Below are positions 1 to 7,279 of a stretch of 64,000 nt of DNA, piece after piece. Made by a program: the position numbers and the translations under genes. How positions within the stretch are numbered: the first letter of the stretch is position 1; every line of letters starts with the position of its first letter. Origin of the DNA: Bacteroidota bacterium (GTDB lineage Bacteria; Bacteroidota; Bacteroidia; B-17B0; Aurantibacillaceae). Location of the stretch: NCBI GenBank assembly GCA_020403265.1, contig JADBXZ010000043.1:1-64000 (forward strand), read 5' to 3'. Under the pieces are notes generated by a model that saw nothing but the letters and a program-made list of their open reading frames with translations, was not told where the DNA came from and ran no database searches.

Positions 1-84
1 AAGTTTGGTGCAATGAAGGGAAACGAAATTGGACCATTACTTATTTCACAACGGTATTTCAGGTATTTCTGCACAAATGGTTGA
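1..84 (+). other. possible 3' end of an unidentified plus-strand gene
   Basis: The first 84 bases read open in frame 1 and end at TGA 82-84. Frame 2 is open from about base 17 to TAA at 134-136, just before a hairpin terminator. The start of frame 1 and the end of frame 2 both read like protein, so a single frameshift near base 45 would give one gene tail ending at the terminator. I do not recognise the product. It may equally be non-coding. Confidence 0.2.
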
Positions 85-138
85 TTTTCTTACATCGTTT
101 ATTCATTTGGTTTTCCAAATGAATAAAATGGGATAAAA

Positions 139-166
139 AAACGGCCTAAGAAATCTTAAGCCGTTT
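139..166 (-). terminator. intrinsic terminator of citrate synthase
   Basis: A 12-bp stem with one mismatch (139-150 against 155-166, loop AAAT) lies 26 bases after the citrate synthase stop. On the minus strand the stem is followed by a run of seven T, the classic intrinsic form. It may also stop transcription entering from the left end of the window. Confidence 0.75.
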
Positions 167-191
167 AATAAATTATTAAAAATATACTTCC

Positions 192-1514
192 TTATTTGGC
201 AGCCTCTTTTGCCGCTTTAATTTTAGCTTTAATGTTTTCGGTTGTTAAGGAACCCGGACGTTCAATTGGTGAACCTGTTGCTCTATCCCAAATTAAACTT
301 GCTAAAACACCTAATGAACGGCTAACGCCAAACAGTACAGTGTAAAAATCATGCTCATGCATACCATAGTGAACTAAAAGAGCGCCTGAGTGTGCATCAA
401 CGTTAGGCCACGGGTTCTTAATTTTACCTGTTGCCTCTAAAATCGGAGGTGCAACTTCGTAAACCATCTGCACGATTTCGCAAATGTCATCATGTTTAAT
501 CCATGTTTTATAAAAATCCTGTTGTGCGGTAAAGCGTGGATCCGTTTTACGCAATACAGCATGACCATATCCCGGCACTACTTTTCCTTCAGTTAATGTT
601 TGTTTGATATAATCTGCGATTTGTTCTTTGGTTGGTAAACCACCACCTAAATTCTCTTTTAACTCCATGATCCATCCTAATACTTCCTGATTAGCCAAAC
701 CATGTAAAGGACCTGCCAAACCATTCATACCGGCAGCAAAAGCCAAATAAGGGTCACTTAAAGCTGAACCTACTAAGTGAGTGGTATGCGCAGAAACATT
801 CCCGCCTTCATGATCAACGTGAATTGTTTGGTATAAACGCATTAAACGTTTGAAATCAACAGCATCATAACCTAACATATGAGCAAAGTTGGCTGCCCAG
901 TCTAATTTATGATCCGGTTCAATATGAACACCACCTTTGTATTTACGACGATAGATGTAAGCAGCGATACGAGGTAAACGGGCAATTAAATTCATGCTGT
1001 CTTCGTATGCATAATCCCAATATTCTTTTTTGCTCATTCCTTTTGCATAAGCTTTTGCAAATAAACTCTCGGTTTGCATGGCCATCACACCAACTACAAA
1101 CTGCGTCATAGGATGCGTATCAGCAGGTAATTTTTCAATTACATCAAACACATGTTTTGGAACGTTATTACGTTTTGTCCATTCAGTTGTAATGAAAGTA
1201 ACATCTTCCTGTGTTGGAAGCTCTCCAACTAACATTAAATAAAATATACCTTCGGGCAATGGTTCAGTTCCTCCCGGAGCCTTTGGTAATTGTTTCCGTA
1301 ACTCAGGAATAGAGTATCCTCTGAAACGAATACCTTCTTCCGGATCTAAGCGAGATGTTTCCGTAACCATACCCACCATGCCTCGCATGCCCTGATATAC
1401 CTGTGCAACGGTGATCTCACCTAATTTTAAATCACCATGGTTTTTGATAATGTCTTTAATCTCAGCTGCCAGTACTTCGGCTTTTGCTTTGAATTTCTCT
1501 TTTAATGGATCCAT
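192..1514 (-). CDS. gltA: citrate synthase, eukaryotic-type
   Basis: Condenses oxaloacetate and acetyl-CoA to citrate, the entry step of the TCA cycle, in the cytoplasm. The 440-residue protein carries the three catalytic residues in their usual contexts: His271 in GPLHGLANQEVL, His318 in VVPGYGHAVLRKTDPR and Asp373 in PWPNVDAHSG. The N-terminal GMRGM...DPEEGIRFRGYSIPE block resembles mitochondrial si-citrate synthase rather than the hexameric GltA of Proteobacteria, although no organelle targeting is implied. ATG start at 1514. It stands apart from rpe by 63 bases and has its own terminator. Function is very likely; the eukaryotic-type label is from remembered family motifs. Confidence 0.93.
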   Translation of the reverse strand: MDPLKEKFKAKAEVLAAEIKDIIKNHGDLKLGEITVAQVYQGMRGMVGMVTETSRLDPEEGIRFRGYSIPELRKQLPKAPGGTEPLPEGIFYLMLVGELPTQEDVTFITTEWTKRNNVPKHVFDVIEKLPADTHPMTQFVVGVMAMQTESLFAKAYAKGMSKKEYWDYAYEDSMNLIARLPRIAAYIYRRKYKGGVHIEPDHKLDWAANFAHMLGYDAVDFKRLMRLYQTIHVDHEGGNVSAHTTHLVGSALSDPYLAFAAGMNGLAGPLHGLANQEVLGWIMELKENLGGGLPTKEQIADYIKQTLTEGKVVPGYGHAVLRKTDPRFTAQQDFYKTWIKHDDICEIVQMVYEVAPPILEATGKIKNPWPNVDAHSGALLVHYGMHEHDFYTVLFGVSRSLGVLASLIWDRATGSPIERPGSLTTENIKAKIKAAKEAAK

Positions 1515-1577
1515 TATTTTGATTTTAAGTTACTAATATACAATGTCGGTTATTATAAAACAATTTTTTTGGGTTAT

Positions 1578-2231
1578 TTATGATTTATTTTTTAAGATAG
1601 CAATGGTTTCGATAGGGTTCTGACTTGCAAAAACAGTGTTTCCGGCTACCAAAACATTGGCGCCGCATTCAAGTAATTTTTTATAATTTGATAAATCAAC
1701 ACCTCCATCAATTTCAATTAAAGCCTTACTTCCGGTTTGCTCAATTAGGCTGCGAAGCGCTTTAACTTTCGTATAGGTATGTTCGATGAATTTTTGACCT
1801 CCAAATCCCGGATTAACGCTCATCACGCAAACCAAATCAATTTCTGCTAGACAATCTCTCAACAATTCAACATTGGTGTGCGGGTTAATGGCTACACCTG
1901 CCTTCATGCCATGTTGTTTGATGGATTGAATACTACGGTGCAGGTGATTACATGCCTCCAGATGCACTGTTAAAACCTCTGCCCCAGCCTCTCTAAATTG
2001 CGAAATGTAACGGTCGGGGTCAACTATCATTAGATGAACATCTAATGGTTTTTTAGCAAACTTTTGCAAGGCTTTAATGACCGGAAAACCAAAGGATATG
2101 TTAGGCACGAAAACGCCATCCATAACGTCTACATGAAACCAATCAGCTTCACTGGAATTAATTAATTCAATATCAGCCTGTAAATTGGTAAAGTTGGCTG
2201 ATAAAACTGAAGGTGCTACTAGGTGATTCAT
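1578..2231 (-). CDS. rpe: ribulose-phosphate 3-epimerase
   Basis: Interconverts ribulose 5-phosphate and xylulose 5-phosphate in the pentose phosphate pathway. The 217-residue TIM barrel has PSVLSANF at 7-14, metal ligands His33 and Asp35 in HVDVMDGVFVPN, His66 in VHLMI, the phosphate loop MSVNPGFGGQKF near 137-148, and catalytic Asp175 in EIDGG. Length and motif spacing are normal for the family. It starts at ATG 2231 and lies upstream of citrate synthase on the same strand, but the 63-base gap makes co-transcription uncertain. Confidence 0.95.
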   Translation of the reverse strand: MNHLVAPSVLSANFTNLQADIELINSSEADWFHVDVMDGVFVPNISFGFPVIKALQKFAKKPLDVHLMIVDPDRYISQFREAGAEVLTVHLEACNHLHRSIQSIKQHGMKAGVAINPHTNVELLRDCLAEIDLVCVMSVNPGFGGQKFIEHTYTKVKALRSLIEQTGSKALIEIDGGVDLSNYKKLLECGANVLVAGNTVFASQNPIETIAILKNKS

Positions 2232-2502
2232 GATTTGTAATAATGCATTAAATGTAGCGGTTATAATGATAAAAGAACAAAAAATGAATGGAAAAGTTTT
2301 TGAATTTTACTAACTGCCATCATCTTTTTCAGCAGGAAGCCTTTTGTTAGTTTAGAGGGGATTATGAACTTTAAAATTAAGGCTTGATTTTTAAGGACTT
2401 GATAGCTAATTTTAGTAAGATGTATTGAAACCAAAAAAAATTGTGTAATTTTACGGATCTATTTAAATGCCATTTTTGGTAATCAATCAAAAACCAAGAA
2501 AA

Positions 2503-2516
2503 ACGGTCTAAAATAG
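2503..2516 (+). repeat. 14-bp direct repeat, copy 1 (upstream of tRNA-Cys)
   Basis: ACGGTCTAAAATAG lies immediately 5' of the tRNA-Cys gene and recurs exactly at 2846-2859, where it is followed by a terminator hairpin but no tRNA. It is probably part of the tRNA leader and marks a decayed second copy of the locus. Confidence 0.8.
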
Positions 2517-2520
2517 TTAG

Positions 2521-2591
2521 GGTCCTGTGGCCGAGTGGCTAGGCTGAGCTCTGCAAAAGCTCCTACAGCGGTTCGAATCCGCTCGGGACCT
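2521..2591 (+). tRNA. tRNA-Cys (anticodon GCA)
   Basis: Folds as a standard cloverleaf: the acceptor stem pairs 2521-2527 (GGTCCTG) with 2584-2590 (CGGGACC, one G-U), then discriminator U at 2591. The anticodon stem GAGCT/AGCTC encloses the loop CTGCAAA with anticodon GCA, and the T arm reads GCGG-TTCGAAT-CCGC. No CCA is encoded, as is usual in Bacteroidota; the cca gene lies at 53491-54894. A perfect palindromic terminator follows ten bases later. The final 17 bases are duplicated at 2756-2772. Confidence 0.93.
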
Positions 2592-2592
2592 C
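2576..2592 (+). repeat. 17-bp direct repeat, copy 1 (tRNA-Cys 3' end)
   Basis: AATCCGCTCGGGACCTC covers the 3' half of the T arm, the 3' acceptor strand, the discriminator base and one base beyond. It recurs without mismatch at 2756-2772. A tRNA 3' end repeated downstream is the usual form of an attachment-site duplication, but it can also arise by tandem duplication. Confidence 0.85.
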
Positions 2593-2601
2593 GATAAAAA
2601 C

Positions 2602-2631
2602 AAAAACGCCTCCCCTAGGGGAGGCGTTTTT
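2602..2631 (+). terminator. tRNA-Cys terminator, perfect 30-bp palindrome
   Basis: The bases form a perfect inverted repeat (AAAAACGCCTCCCC, then its complement after a central TA) and end in a T-rich tract. It lies ten bases after the tRNA and can work as an intrinsic terminator on both strands. Confidence 0.85.
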
Positions 2632-2755
2632 GTTTTCATTGAATGCGTAGCAAGGTTAGCTTGCTTAAGCATGAGAATGAAAATAAGAATAACAGCCATT
2701 AGGCTGTTACATTTCGTATTCTGACCCAGGCCTTCCCAATGCGGATCATGATAAT

Positions 2756-2772
2756 AATCCGCTCGGGACCTC
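2756..2772 (+). repeat. 17-bp direct repeat, copy 2 (orphan tRNA-Cys 3' end)
   Basis: Exact copy of bases 2576-2592, 180 bases downstream. The sequence just before it, GCGGATCATGATAATAATCCGC at 2741-2762, is itself a broken inverted repeat that resembles an expanded T arm. No acceptor 5' strand or anticodon arm can be found, so this is not a functional tRNA. Confidence 0.8.
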
Positions 2773-2782
2773 AAAGAAAATA

Positions 2783-2819
2783 ACCAAAACCCTTACACAG
2801 TGCTGGTTTTGGTGTTTTA
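2783..2819 (+). terminator. hairpin terminator after the orphan tRNA fragment
   Basis: ACCAAAACC (2783-2791) pairs with GGTTTTGGT (2805-2813) around a 13-base loop, followed by GTTTTAT. It follows the orphan tRNA 3' end in the same way that the first terminator follows the intact tRNA. Confidence 0.55.
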
Positions 2820-2845
2820 TAAATAATGAGTAGACACTAAAGTGG

Positions 2846-2859
2846 ACGGTCTAAAATAG
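2846..2859 (+). repeat. 14-bp direct repeat, copy 2
   Basis: Exact copy of the motif at 2503-2516. Here it is followed 26 bases later by a terminator hairpin, with the tRNA body missing. Confidence 0.8.
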
Positions 2860-2885
2860 GTGCAATAGGGGTCTCTAAAATTAAG

Positions 2886-2913
2886 AAAACCGCTCCTCAA
2901 GAGCGGTTTTTTA
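2886..2913 (+). terminator. intrinsic terminator without a visible gene
   Basis: AAAACCGCTC (2886-2895) pairs perfectly with GAGCGGTTTT (2901-2910) around CTCAA, followed by TTA. It ends the decayed copy of the tRNA-Cys locus that begins at 2846. No gene that it would serve is present. Confidence 0.7.
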
Positions 2914-3060
2914 TTTTAGCGATATGCCCCATGCCCAACTTGAAGGCATGCATACAAAATAAAAAGTAAAACGCATCAGCGGCTTGTTTTCTTCATTGTG
3001 ACACTAAGGCATCTCATTGCGAATAATTATAATAATCAAACTTGTATCTCTAAAAATCCA
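2911..3060. other. gene-free stretch, diverged copy of 2632-2780
   Basis: No ORF or RNA gene is visible. Read by eye, the segment around 2955-3050 aligns loosely with 2664-2772: both run through AAAATAA-rich sequence, an AGGC...CATTGCG / AGGC...AATGCGG block, and ATAATAATC. It looks like an older tandem duplicate of the region downstream of tRNA-Cys. The alignment was made by eye and is not scored. Confidence 0.4.
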
Positions 3061-3110
3061 TTTCATCCGTTTTTTTTATCTTCGCCTTTTTTTGTATTTT
3101 TGAATTTCAT

Positions 3111-3512
3111 ATGCTATTTTGCGGTTTATCCATTTTAAAAAGACAAGCCGGTAAACAGTTTGATGTTTACCTTTGCGAAGGTGATATGGTTGTTATTCAA
3201 ACGAAAAATAATTCAACCATTGATGTAATGGATATTAAGGAAATGCTGAGCTTAATTGACCTGTTTAATTTAGAAAGTAAATCAAAATTGTTGAGCATTG
3301 CCGGGGCATTTTCGGAGTTAACGTCTGAGGCTCAAAAATTTATGCGAACCGAAGAAGCAAATGTTAACAGGCACATAGCTGAAGCCATTGTGGTGAACTC
3401 ACTGGCACAGCGTATTATTGGCAACATGTACCTTAAAATTGCCTCACAAAACCGACCCTCTAAATTATTTACCGTTGCAACAAAAGCTATTGAATGGCTA
3501 AAAGCTTACTAA
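3111..3512 (+). CDS. small STAS/SEC14-like (DUF7793-type) protein
   Basis: A 133-residue soluble protein with no signal peptide. The pattern of alternating strands and helices, a central FSELTSEAQKFMRTEEA segment and the C-terminal RIIGNMYLKI...PSKLFTVATKAIEWLK block resemble the small Bacteroidota proteins annotated as STAS/SEC14-domain or DUF7793. Their biochemical role is unknown to me. ATG at 3111 is the first in frame; a TATTTTTG -7-like element at 3094-3101 sits very close to it, so the leader would be almost absent, or else the start lies further in. It is a single-gene unit, separated from the tRNA region by repeats. Confidence 0.7.
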   Translation: MLFCGLSILKRQAGKQFDVYLCEGDMVVIQTKNNSTIDVMDIKEMLSLIDLFNLESKSKLLSIAGAFSELTSEAQKFMRTEEANVNRHIAEAIVVNSLAQRIIGNMYLKIASQNRPSKLFTVATKAIEWLKAY

Positions 3513-3612
3513 AATCCATTTTCGTAAAATATAACAAGAGAAATTGCTGAGATCTTCTATCCTTGCATTAAAAAGATCGTTAACATTTATTATACTTAAT
3601 TACTGCATCAGA

Positions 3613-4269
3613 TTAACTTGATAAAACAGGCTTCCCAAAAAGATAAACCACAGTAAAAAATAAACTAATTAAACTTAATACCACATAAGCCACCATACGG
3701 TTTAATTTCGAAAAATCATGCCTGAACCAATAGGTTGCCAAAAAACTTAAGCACCACCACCCAATGTAATTGTGCCAACCGGGCATGCCGTTTTCGAAAA
3801 TCCAGAAATTAAGTTTAGGGGCACTTTGCTCTATAAGTAAATCTACTGCAGTGATTAAACTGGCAGAGACCAAGCTTGCTAAAAAAGATGATTTAAAATA
3901 ACGAAAACTAATAATGGCTCCACAACAGACCATAATTGCCCAATTTAAAGAAATAACTAATGGCACATTTAAAAACTTAATTCCTAAACCTTCTAAATAA
4001 ACATAGTTTCCAAAAACATAACCAGTTTTAACACCAATTACCTCGCTTACAAATCCAATCAAAGAAATAACCAAAAAAATAAAAAAAATGCGATTGCCTG
4101 CTGATTTCTTATATTGAACAATTAAAAAAACAAAGGCTGTAAACAATAAATTAAATGGTGTAAAAGGCGCAAAAAATGCCGGGTTTATACAAAATCCAAT
4201 GGCGCCACTCACATATACCAAAGCCAAAAAACCAGTCAAAAACGTAACTAAATGATTAACAATGATCAT
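3613..4269 (-). CDS. cruF: carotenoid 1,2-hydratase-like membrane protein (CruF/DUF422 family)
   Basis: Predicted to hydrate the psi end of a carotenoid, as CruF does in the myxol and flexixanthin type pathways. The protein has about seven hydrophobic segments and the family signatures GYVFGNYVYLEGLGIKFLNVPL, NWAIM, and D-LIEQSAP-WIFENG near 150-170. ATG at 4269 gives 218 residues, beginning with a normal first membrane segment, and overlaps the preceding crtI-like gene by 14 bases; an ATG at 4299 would add ten residues and a 44-base overlap. Co-transcription with that gene is almost certain. A lycopene cyclase was considered, but the PLEE-type motif of CrtYcd proteins is not seen. Confidence 0.75.
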   Translation of the reverse strand: MIIVNHLVTFLTGFLALVYVSGAIGFCINPAFFAPFTPFNLLFTAFVFLIVQYKKSAGNRIFFIFLVISLIGFVSEVIGVKTGYVFGNYVYLEGLGIKFLNVPLVISLNWAIMVCCGAIISFRYFKSSFLASLVSASLITAVDLLIEQSAPKLNFWIFENGMPGWHNYIGWWCLSFLATYWFRHDFSKLNRMVAYVVLSLISLFFTVVYLFGKPVLSS

Positions 4270-5725
4270 CTTTAATGATATTAGAAACGATTTTGCCACT
4301 TAACAAAGCTAACGGAATTCCACCGCCCGGATGCACACTACCACCTGAGAAATATAAGTTTTTTATGGTTGAACTAAAATTGGCATGTCTTAAAAATGCA
4401 GCCCATTTGGAATTACTGGCATTGCCATAAAGTGAACCTCCCCAAGAAGAAGTTTGTGTTTCGATACTAAAAGGATCTAAAATCTCCTCTGCCTCAATTA
4501 GCTCTTCTATTGAAGTCTTCAGCATTCTGTTAATTTTTTCAATCACTAACTTTCTCAATTTTGTTGCATAATTAATTTGGCCATGAGAATGGTTGTGCGG
4601 CACATTTACCATCACAAACCAATTCTCGCCATCCGAAGGCGCATCGCTTTTAATTAATTTACTGGTGATATTAATATAAATAGTGGGGTCTTCAAATGGC
4701 TCTTCCGAATTAAACAGACAATCAAATTCCTTTTGATAGTTTTGACTAAACAAAATATTATGCAAGTGCAATTGCGGAAATTTAGATCGGATACCCCAAT
4801 AAAAAATATATGCACTACTCGACTTTGGTTGATTTAACAACTTGTATGGTGTATACTTTTCAGGAAGCAATGTTTTGTAAACAGCGTGCATGTCTGAATT
4901 TGCGAGCGTTAGGTCACTCTTAAAAACTTCACCATTGCTTACTAATCCAATTGCACTATTATTTTCAAGCAAAATTTTGGTAACTGTTTGATTAAATAAA
5001 AACTTAACGCCTAATGCTTTTGCACATGCAACCAAAACGTGAGAAATATCACTCATTCCTTTTTTTGGTAAATATGCACCCATAGACGATTCAAGGTGTG
5101 GTATAATATTTAGTAGCGCCGGAGCCATGTATGGACTGCTACCATTATAAGTTGCAAAACGATTGAATAGCTGAACTGTTTTTTCGTTTTTAAAGCGTTT
5201 AGTATTCACCGCGTGCATGGTGCTAAACAACCTTAAACGATATGATGATAAGATGCCTTTGAGTGTATTTAAATTAAAAAGGTATTTAAATTTATGGATT
5301 GATTGTGTTAAAAAAACCGGCGCCGTTACCTTATAAAAGAAAGAAGCTTCCTTTAAATGAGCCTTTACCTGTTCTTTTTCCTCTCCTAATTTAACATGCA
5401 ATTCCTCCGCCAGAGCATCAGCATTGGCAAAACCTGTAACCATTAATCCATCCTCGTAAAAATAGTGTGTAATGGTGCTTAGTTTTTCATACTTAAACTC
5501 AATTTTTTGTGGAGAAAAAGCTAACAATTCATCAACTAACTGAGGCATAGTAAAAAGAGAAGGTCCCTTATCAAATCGGTAATTATCAATTTTTATTTCG
5601 CAACATTTACCGCCGGGATAGGCGTTTTTTTCAAAAACCGTTACATTAAAACCAAGGCTTGCTAACCTAATAGCCGCAGATAAGGAACCGAATCCGGACC
5701 CAATGATATTTATAGTTTTAGCGAT
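4256..5725 (-). CDS. second CrtI-type carotenoid desaturase/oxidoreductase, apparently ATC start
   Basis: FAD-dependent amine-oxidase-fold enzyme of the phytoene desaturase/CrtD group, probably acting on the carotenoid after CrtI. The first ATG (5548) would give 430 residues and no dinucleotide-binding site. The frame is open upstream to 5726 and encodes the missing part: KTINIIGSGFGSLSAAIRLA, then VFEKN...PGGKC, aligning with the N-terminus of the neighbouring crtI. The most natural start is ATC at 5725 (reading AKTINII next), giving about 489 residues, the family length. No ATG, GTG or TTG is available between the in-frame stop upstream (TAA at 5731-5729) and the GxGxxG motif. The C-terminus ends with the FAD motif FSGGSVHPGGGIPLALLSGK. 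Divergent from crtI, overlapping cruF. Confidence 0.8.
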   Translation of the reverse strand: MAKTINIIGSGFGSLSAAIRLASLGFNVTVFEKNAYPGGKCCEIKIDNYRFDKGPSLFTMPQLVDELLAFSPQKIEFKYEKLSTITHYFYEDGLMVTGFANADALAEELHVKLGEEKEQVKAHLKEASFFYKVTAPVFLTQSIHKFKYLFNLNTLKGILSSYRLRLFSTMHAVNTKRFKNEKTVQLFNRFATYNGSSPYMAPALLNIIPHLESSMGAYLPKKGMSDISHVLVACAKALGVKFLFNQTVTKILLENNSAIGLVSNGEVFKSDLTLANSDMHAVYKTLLPEKYTPYKLLNQPKSSSAYIFYWGIRSKFPQLHLHNILFSQNYQKEFDCLFNSEEPFEDPTIYINITSKLIKSDAPSDGENWFVMVNVPHNHSHGQINYATKLRKLVIEKINRMLKTSIEELIEAEEILDPFSIETQTSSWGGSLYGNASNSKWAAFLRHANFSSTIKNLYFSGGSVHPGGGIPLALLSGKIVSNIIKDDHC

Positions 5726-5774
5726 TGTTTAAAATTTAATACAAAAGATTAAACAAAAGTACAACTCTTTTGTT

Positions 5775-5782
5775 TATCTTTA
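5775..5782 (+). promoter_or_regulatory. -7 element for crtI (TATCTTTA)
   Basis: TATCTTTA matches the Bacteroidota -7 consensus TAnnTTTG at seven of eight bases and lies 14 bases before the crtI ATG. No good -33 TTG was found at the right distance. It sits in the short divergent region shared with the second desaturase gene. Confidence 0.4.
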
Positions 5783-5796
5783 TTAAACAACAAGTC

Positions 5797-7275
5797 ATGA
5801 ATCATAACATCTCCATAATTGGTGCCGGTTTTTCTGGTTTATCAGCTGCATGTTACCTTGCCAAGTGGGGTTATAATGTAACTGTTTACGAAAAACACGA
5901 TACAGTGGGCGGCCGAGCAAGGATGTACACTGAAAATGGATTCAGTTTTGATATGGGTCCAAGCTGGTATTGGATGCCTGATGTTTTTGAACGATTTTTT
6001 AATGATTTTGGTAAAAAAGTAAGTGATTATTACGAGTTAAAACGTTTATCGCCGGGTTACAGGGTTTATTATCAGAATTCTCATATTGATGTGCCATCCA
6101 GCCTTGAAGAGTTATATCATTTATTTGAAAAAATTGAACCTGGCAGCAGTTCAAAACTTAAAACTTTTTTAGATGAAGCAAAATATAAATACGAGGTCGG
6201 GATTCATAACTTAGTATACAAACCGGGTATTAAGATCAATGAATTAATTGACTCAAAATTAATAGGAGGCTTATTTAAATTAGACGTTTTTAAAAGTATG
6301 AGTCAACACGTACGCTCTTCTTTTAAAAATGAGCAACTCATTCAATTGCTTGAATTTCCTGTTTTATTTTTAGGTGCTTTACCACAACATACCCCAGCCT
6401 TGTATAGCTTAATGAATTATGCCGATTTAGCATTGGGTACCTGGTATCCTATGGGGGGTATGAAAAAAATCATCGATGGAATGCATCAACTGGCGCTTGA
6501 GCTTGGCGTTAAGTTTGTCAACAATGCCAATGTAACTGCCATTAACGTTACAGATAAGATAGCGAAATCAATAAAATTAGCTGAAAACAAAAATGGATTT
6601 TCAGCATTAATATCCAGTGCCGATTATCATTTCACAGAACAAACTCTACTTCCAAAAGATTCAAGAAAATATGATGATAAGTATTGGGAAAGTCGCAAAA
6701 TGGCTCCTAGTTGCTTAATTTATTATGTTGGCGTTAGAGGAAAAATTGATCAGCTTTTGCATCATAACTTGTTTTTCGATGAGGATTTTTCGCAGCATGC
6801 CAAGGATATTTACTCATCACCTAAATGGCCTGATAAACCATTATTTTACGTTTGTAACCCAAACAAAACAGATAAACACGTAGCACCTGAAAATCATGAA
6901 AATTTATTCATTCTGATACCAGTTGCACCCGGCTTAAAAGATACCGAAGATATCAGAAACAACTATTTTGACCTTGTTATCAAACGAATAGAAGCTAAAA
7001 CCGGTTCAAATATTAAAGAGAACATTGTTTATAGACGCTCGTATGCTCCAAGTAATTTTGTTGAAGATTATAATTCATTCAAAGGTAACGCTTATGGTTT
7101 AGCAAATACCTTGATGCAAACTGCACATTTAAAACCAAGCATCTTAAACAAAAAGGTTAAAAACTTGTTTTACACAGGTCAGTTAACTGTCCCAGGTCCC
7201 GGCGTACCTCCATCTTTAATCTCAGGGAAATTAGCTGCCGAGCAAGTAGTAAATTATTTAAACAAAAACAACTAA
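5797..7275 (+). CDS. crtI: phytoene desaturase
   Basis: Introduces double bases into phytoene towards lycopene, using FAD, probably at the inner membrane. The 492-residue protein has the Rossmann motif IGAGFSGLSAACYLA near residues 7-21, VYEKHDTVGGRARM, FDMGPSWYWMP, and the C-terminal FAD motif FYTGQLTVPGPGVPPSLISGK. An upstream TTG at 5770 would add nine residues, but ATG 5797 fits the family start and leaves room for the -7 element at 5775. It is the first gene of an operon with crtB (4-base gap), an unknown gene and idi. Whether it performs all desaturation steps or shares them with the divergent paralogue cannot be told from sequence. Confidence 0.9.
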   Translation: MNHNISIIGAGFSGLSAACYLAKWGYNVTVYEKHDTVGGRARMYTENGFSFDMGPSWYWMPDVFERFFNDFGKKVSDYYELKRLSPGYRVYYQNSHIDVPSSLEELYHLFEKIEPGSSSKLKTFLDEAKYKYEVGIHNLVYKPGIKINELIDSKLIGGLFKLDVFKSMSQHVRSSFKNEQLIQLLEFPVLFLGALPQHTPALYSLMNYADLALGTWYPMGGMKKIIDGMHQLALELGVKFVNNANVTAINVTDKIAKSIKLAENKNGFSALISSADYHFTEQTLLPKDSRKYDDKYWESRKMAPSCLIYYVGVRGKIDQLLHHNLFFDEDFSQHAKDIYSSPKWPDKPLFYVCNPNKTDKHVAPENHENLFILIPVAPGLKDTEDIRNNYFDLVIKRIEAKTGSNIKENIVYRRSYAPSNFVEDYNSFKGNAYGLANTLMQTAHLKPSILNKKVKNLFYTGQLTVPGPGVPPSLISGKLAAEQVVNYLNKNN

Positions 7276-7279
7276 ATCT

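Noticed and set aside
2517-2774. Minus-strand ORF of 85 residues
   Set aside because: It runs antisense through the tRNA-Cys gene, its terminator and the duplicated tRNA 3' end; its residues show the RNA's repeated sequence and no protein family.
3613-4269. Lycopene cyclase (CrtYcd type) as an alternative for the membrane protein
   Set aside because: Size and membrane layout are similar, but the PLEE-type motifs are missing and the GYVFGNYVY and NWAIM blocks point to CruF/DUF422.
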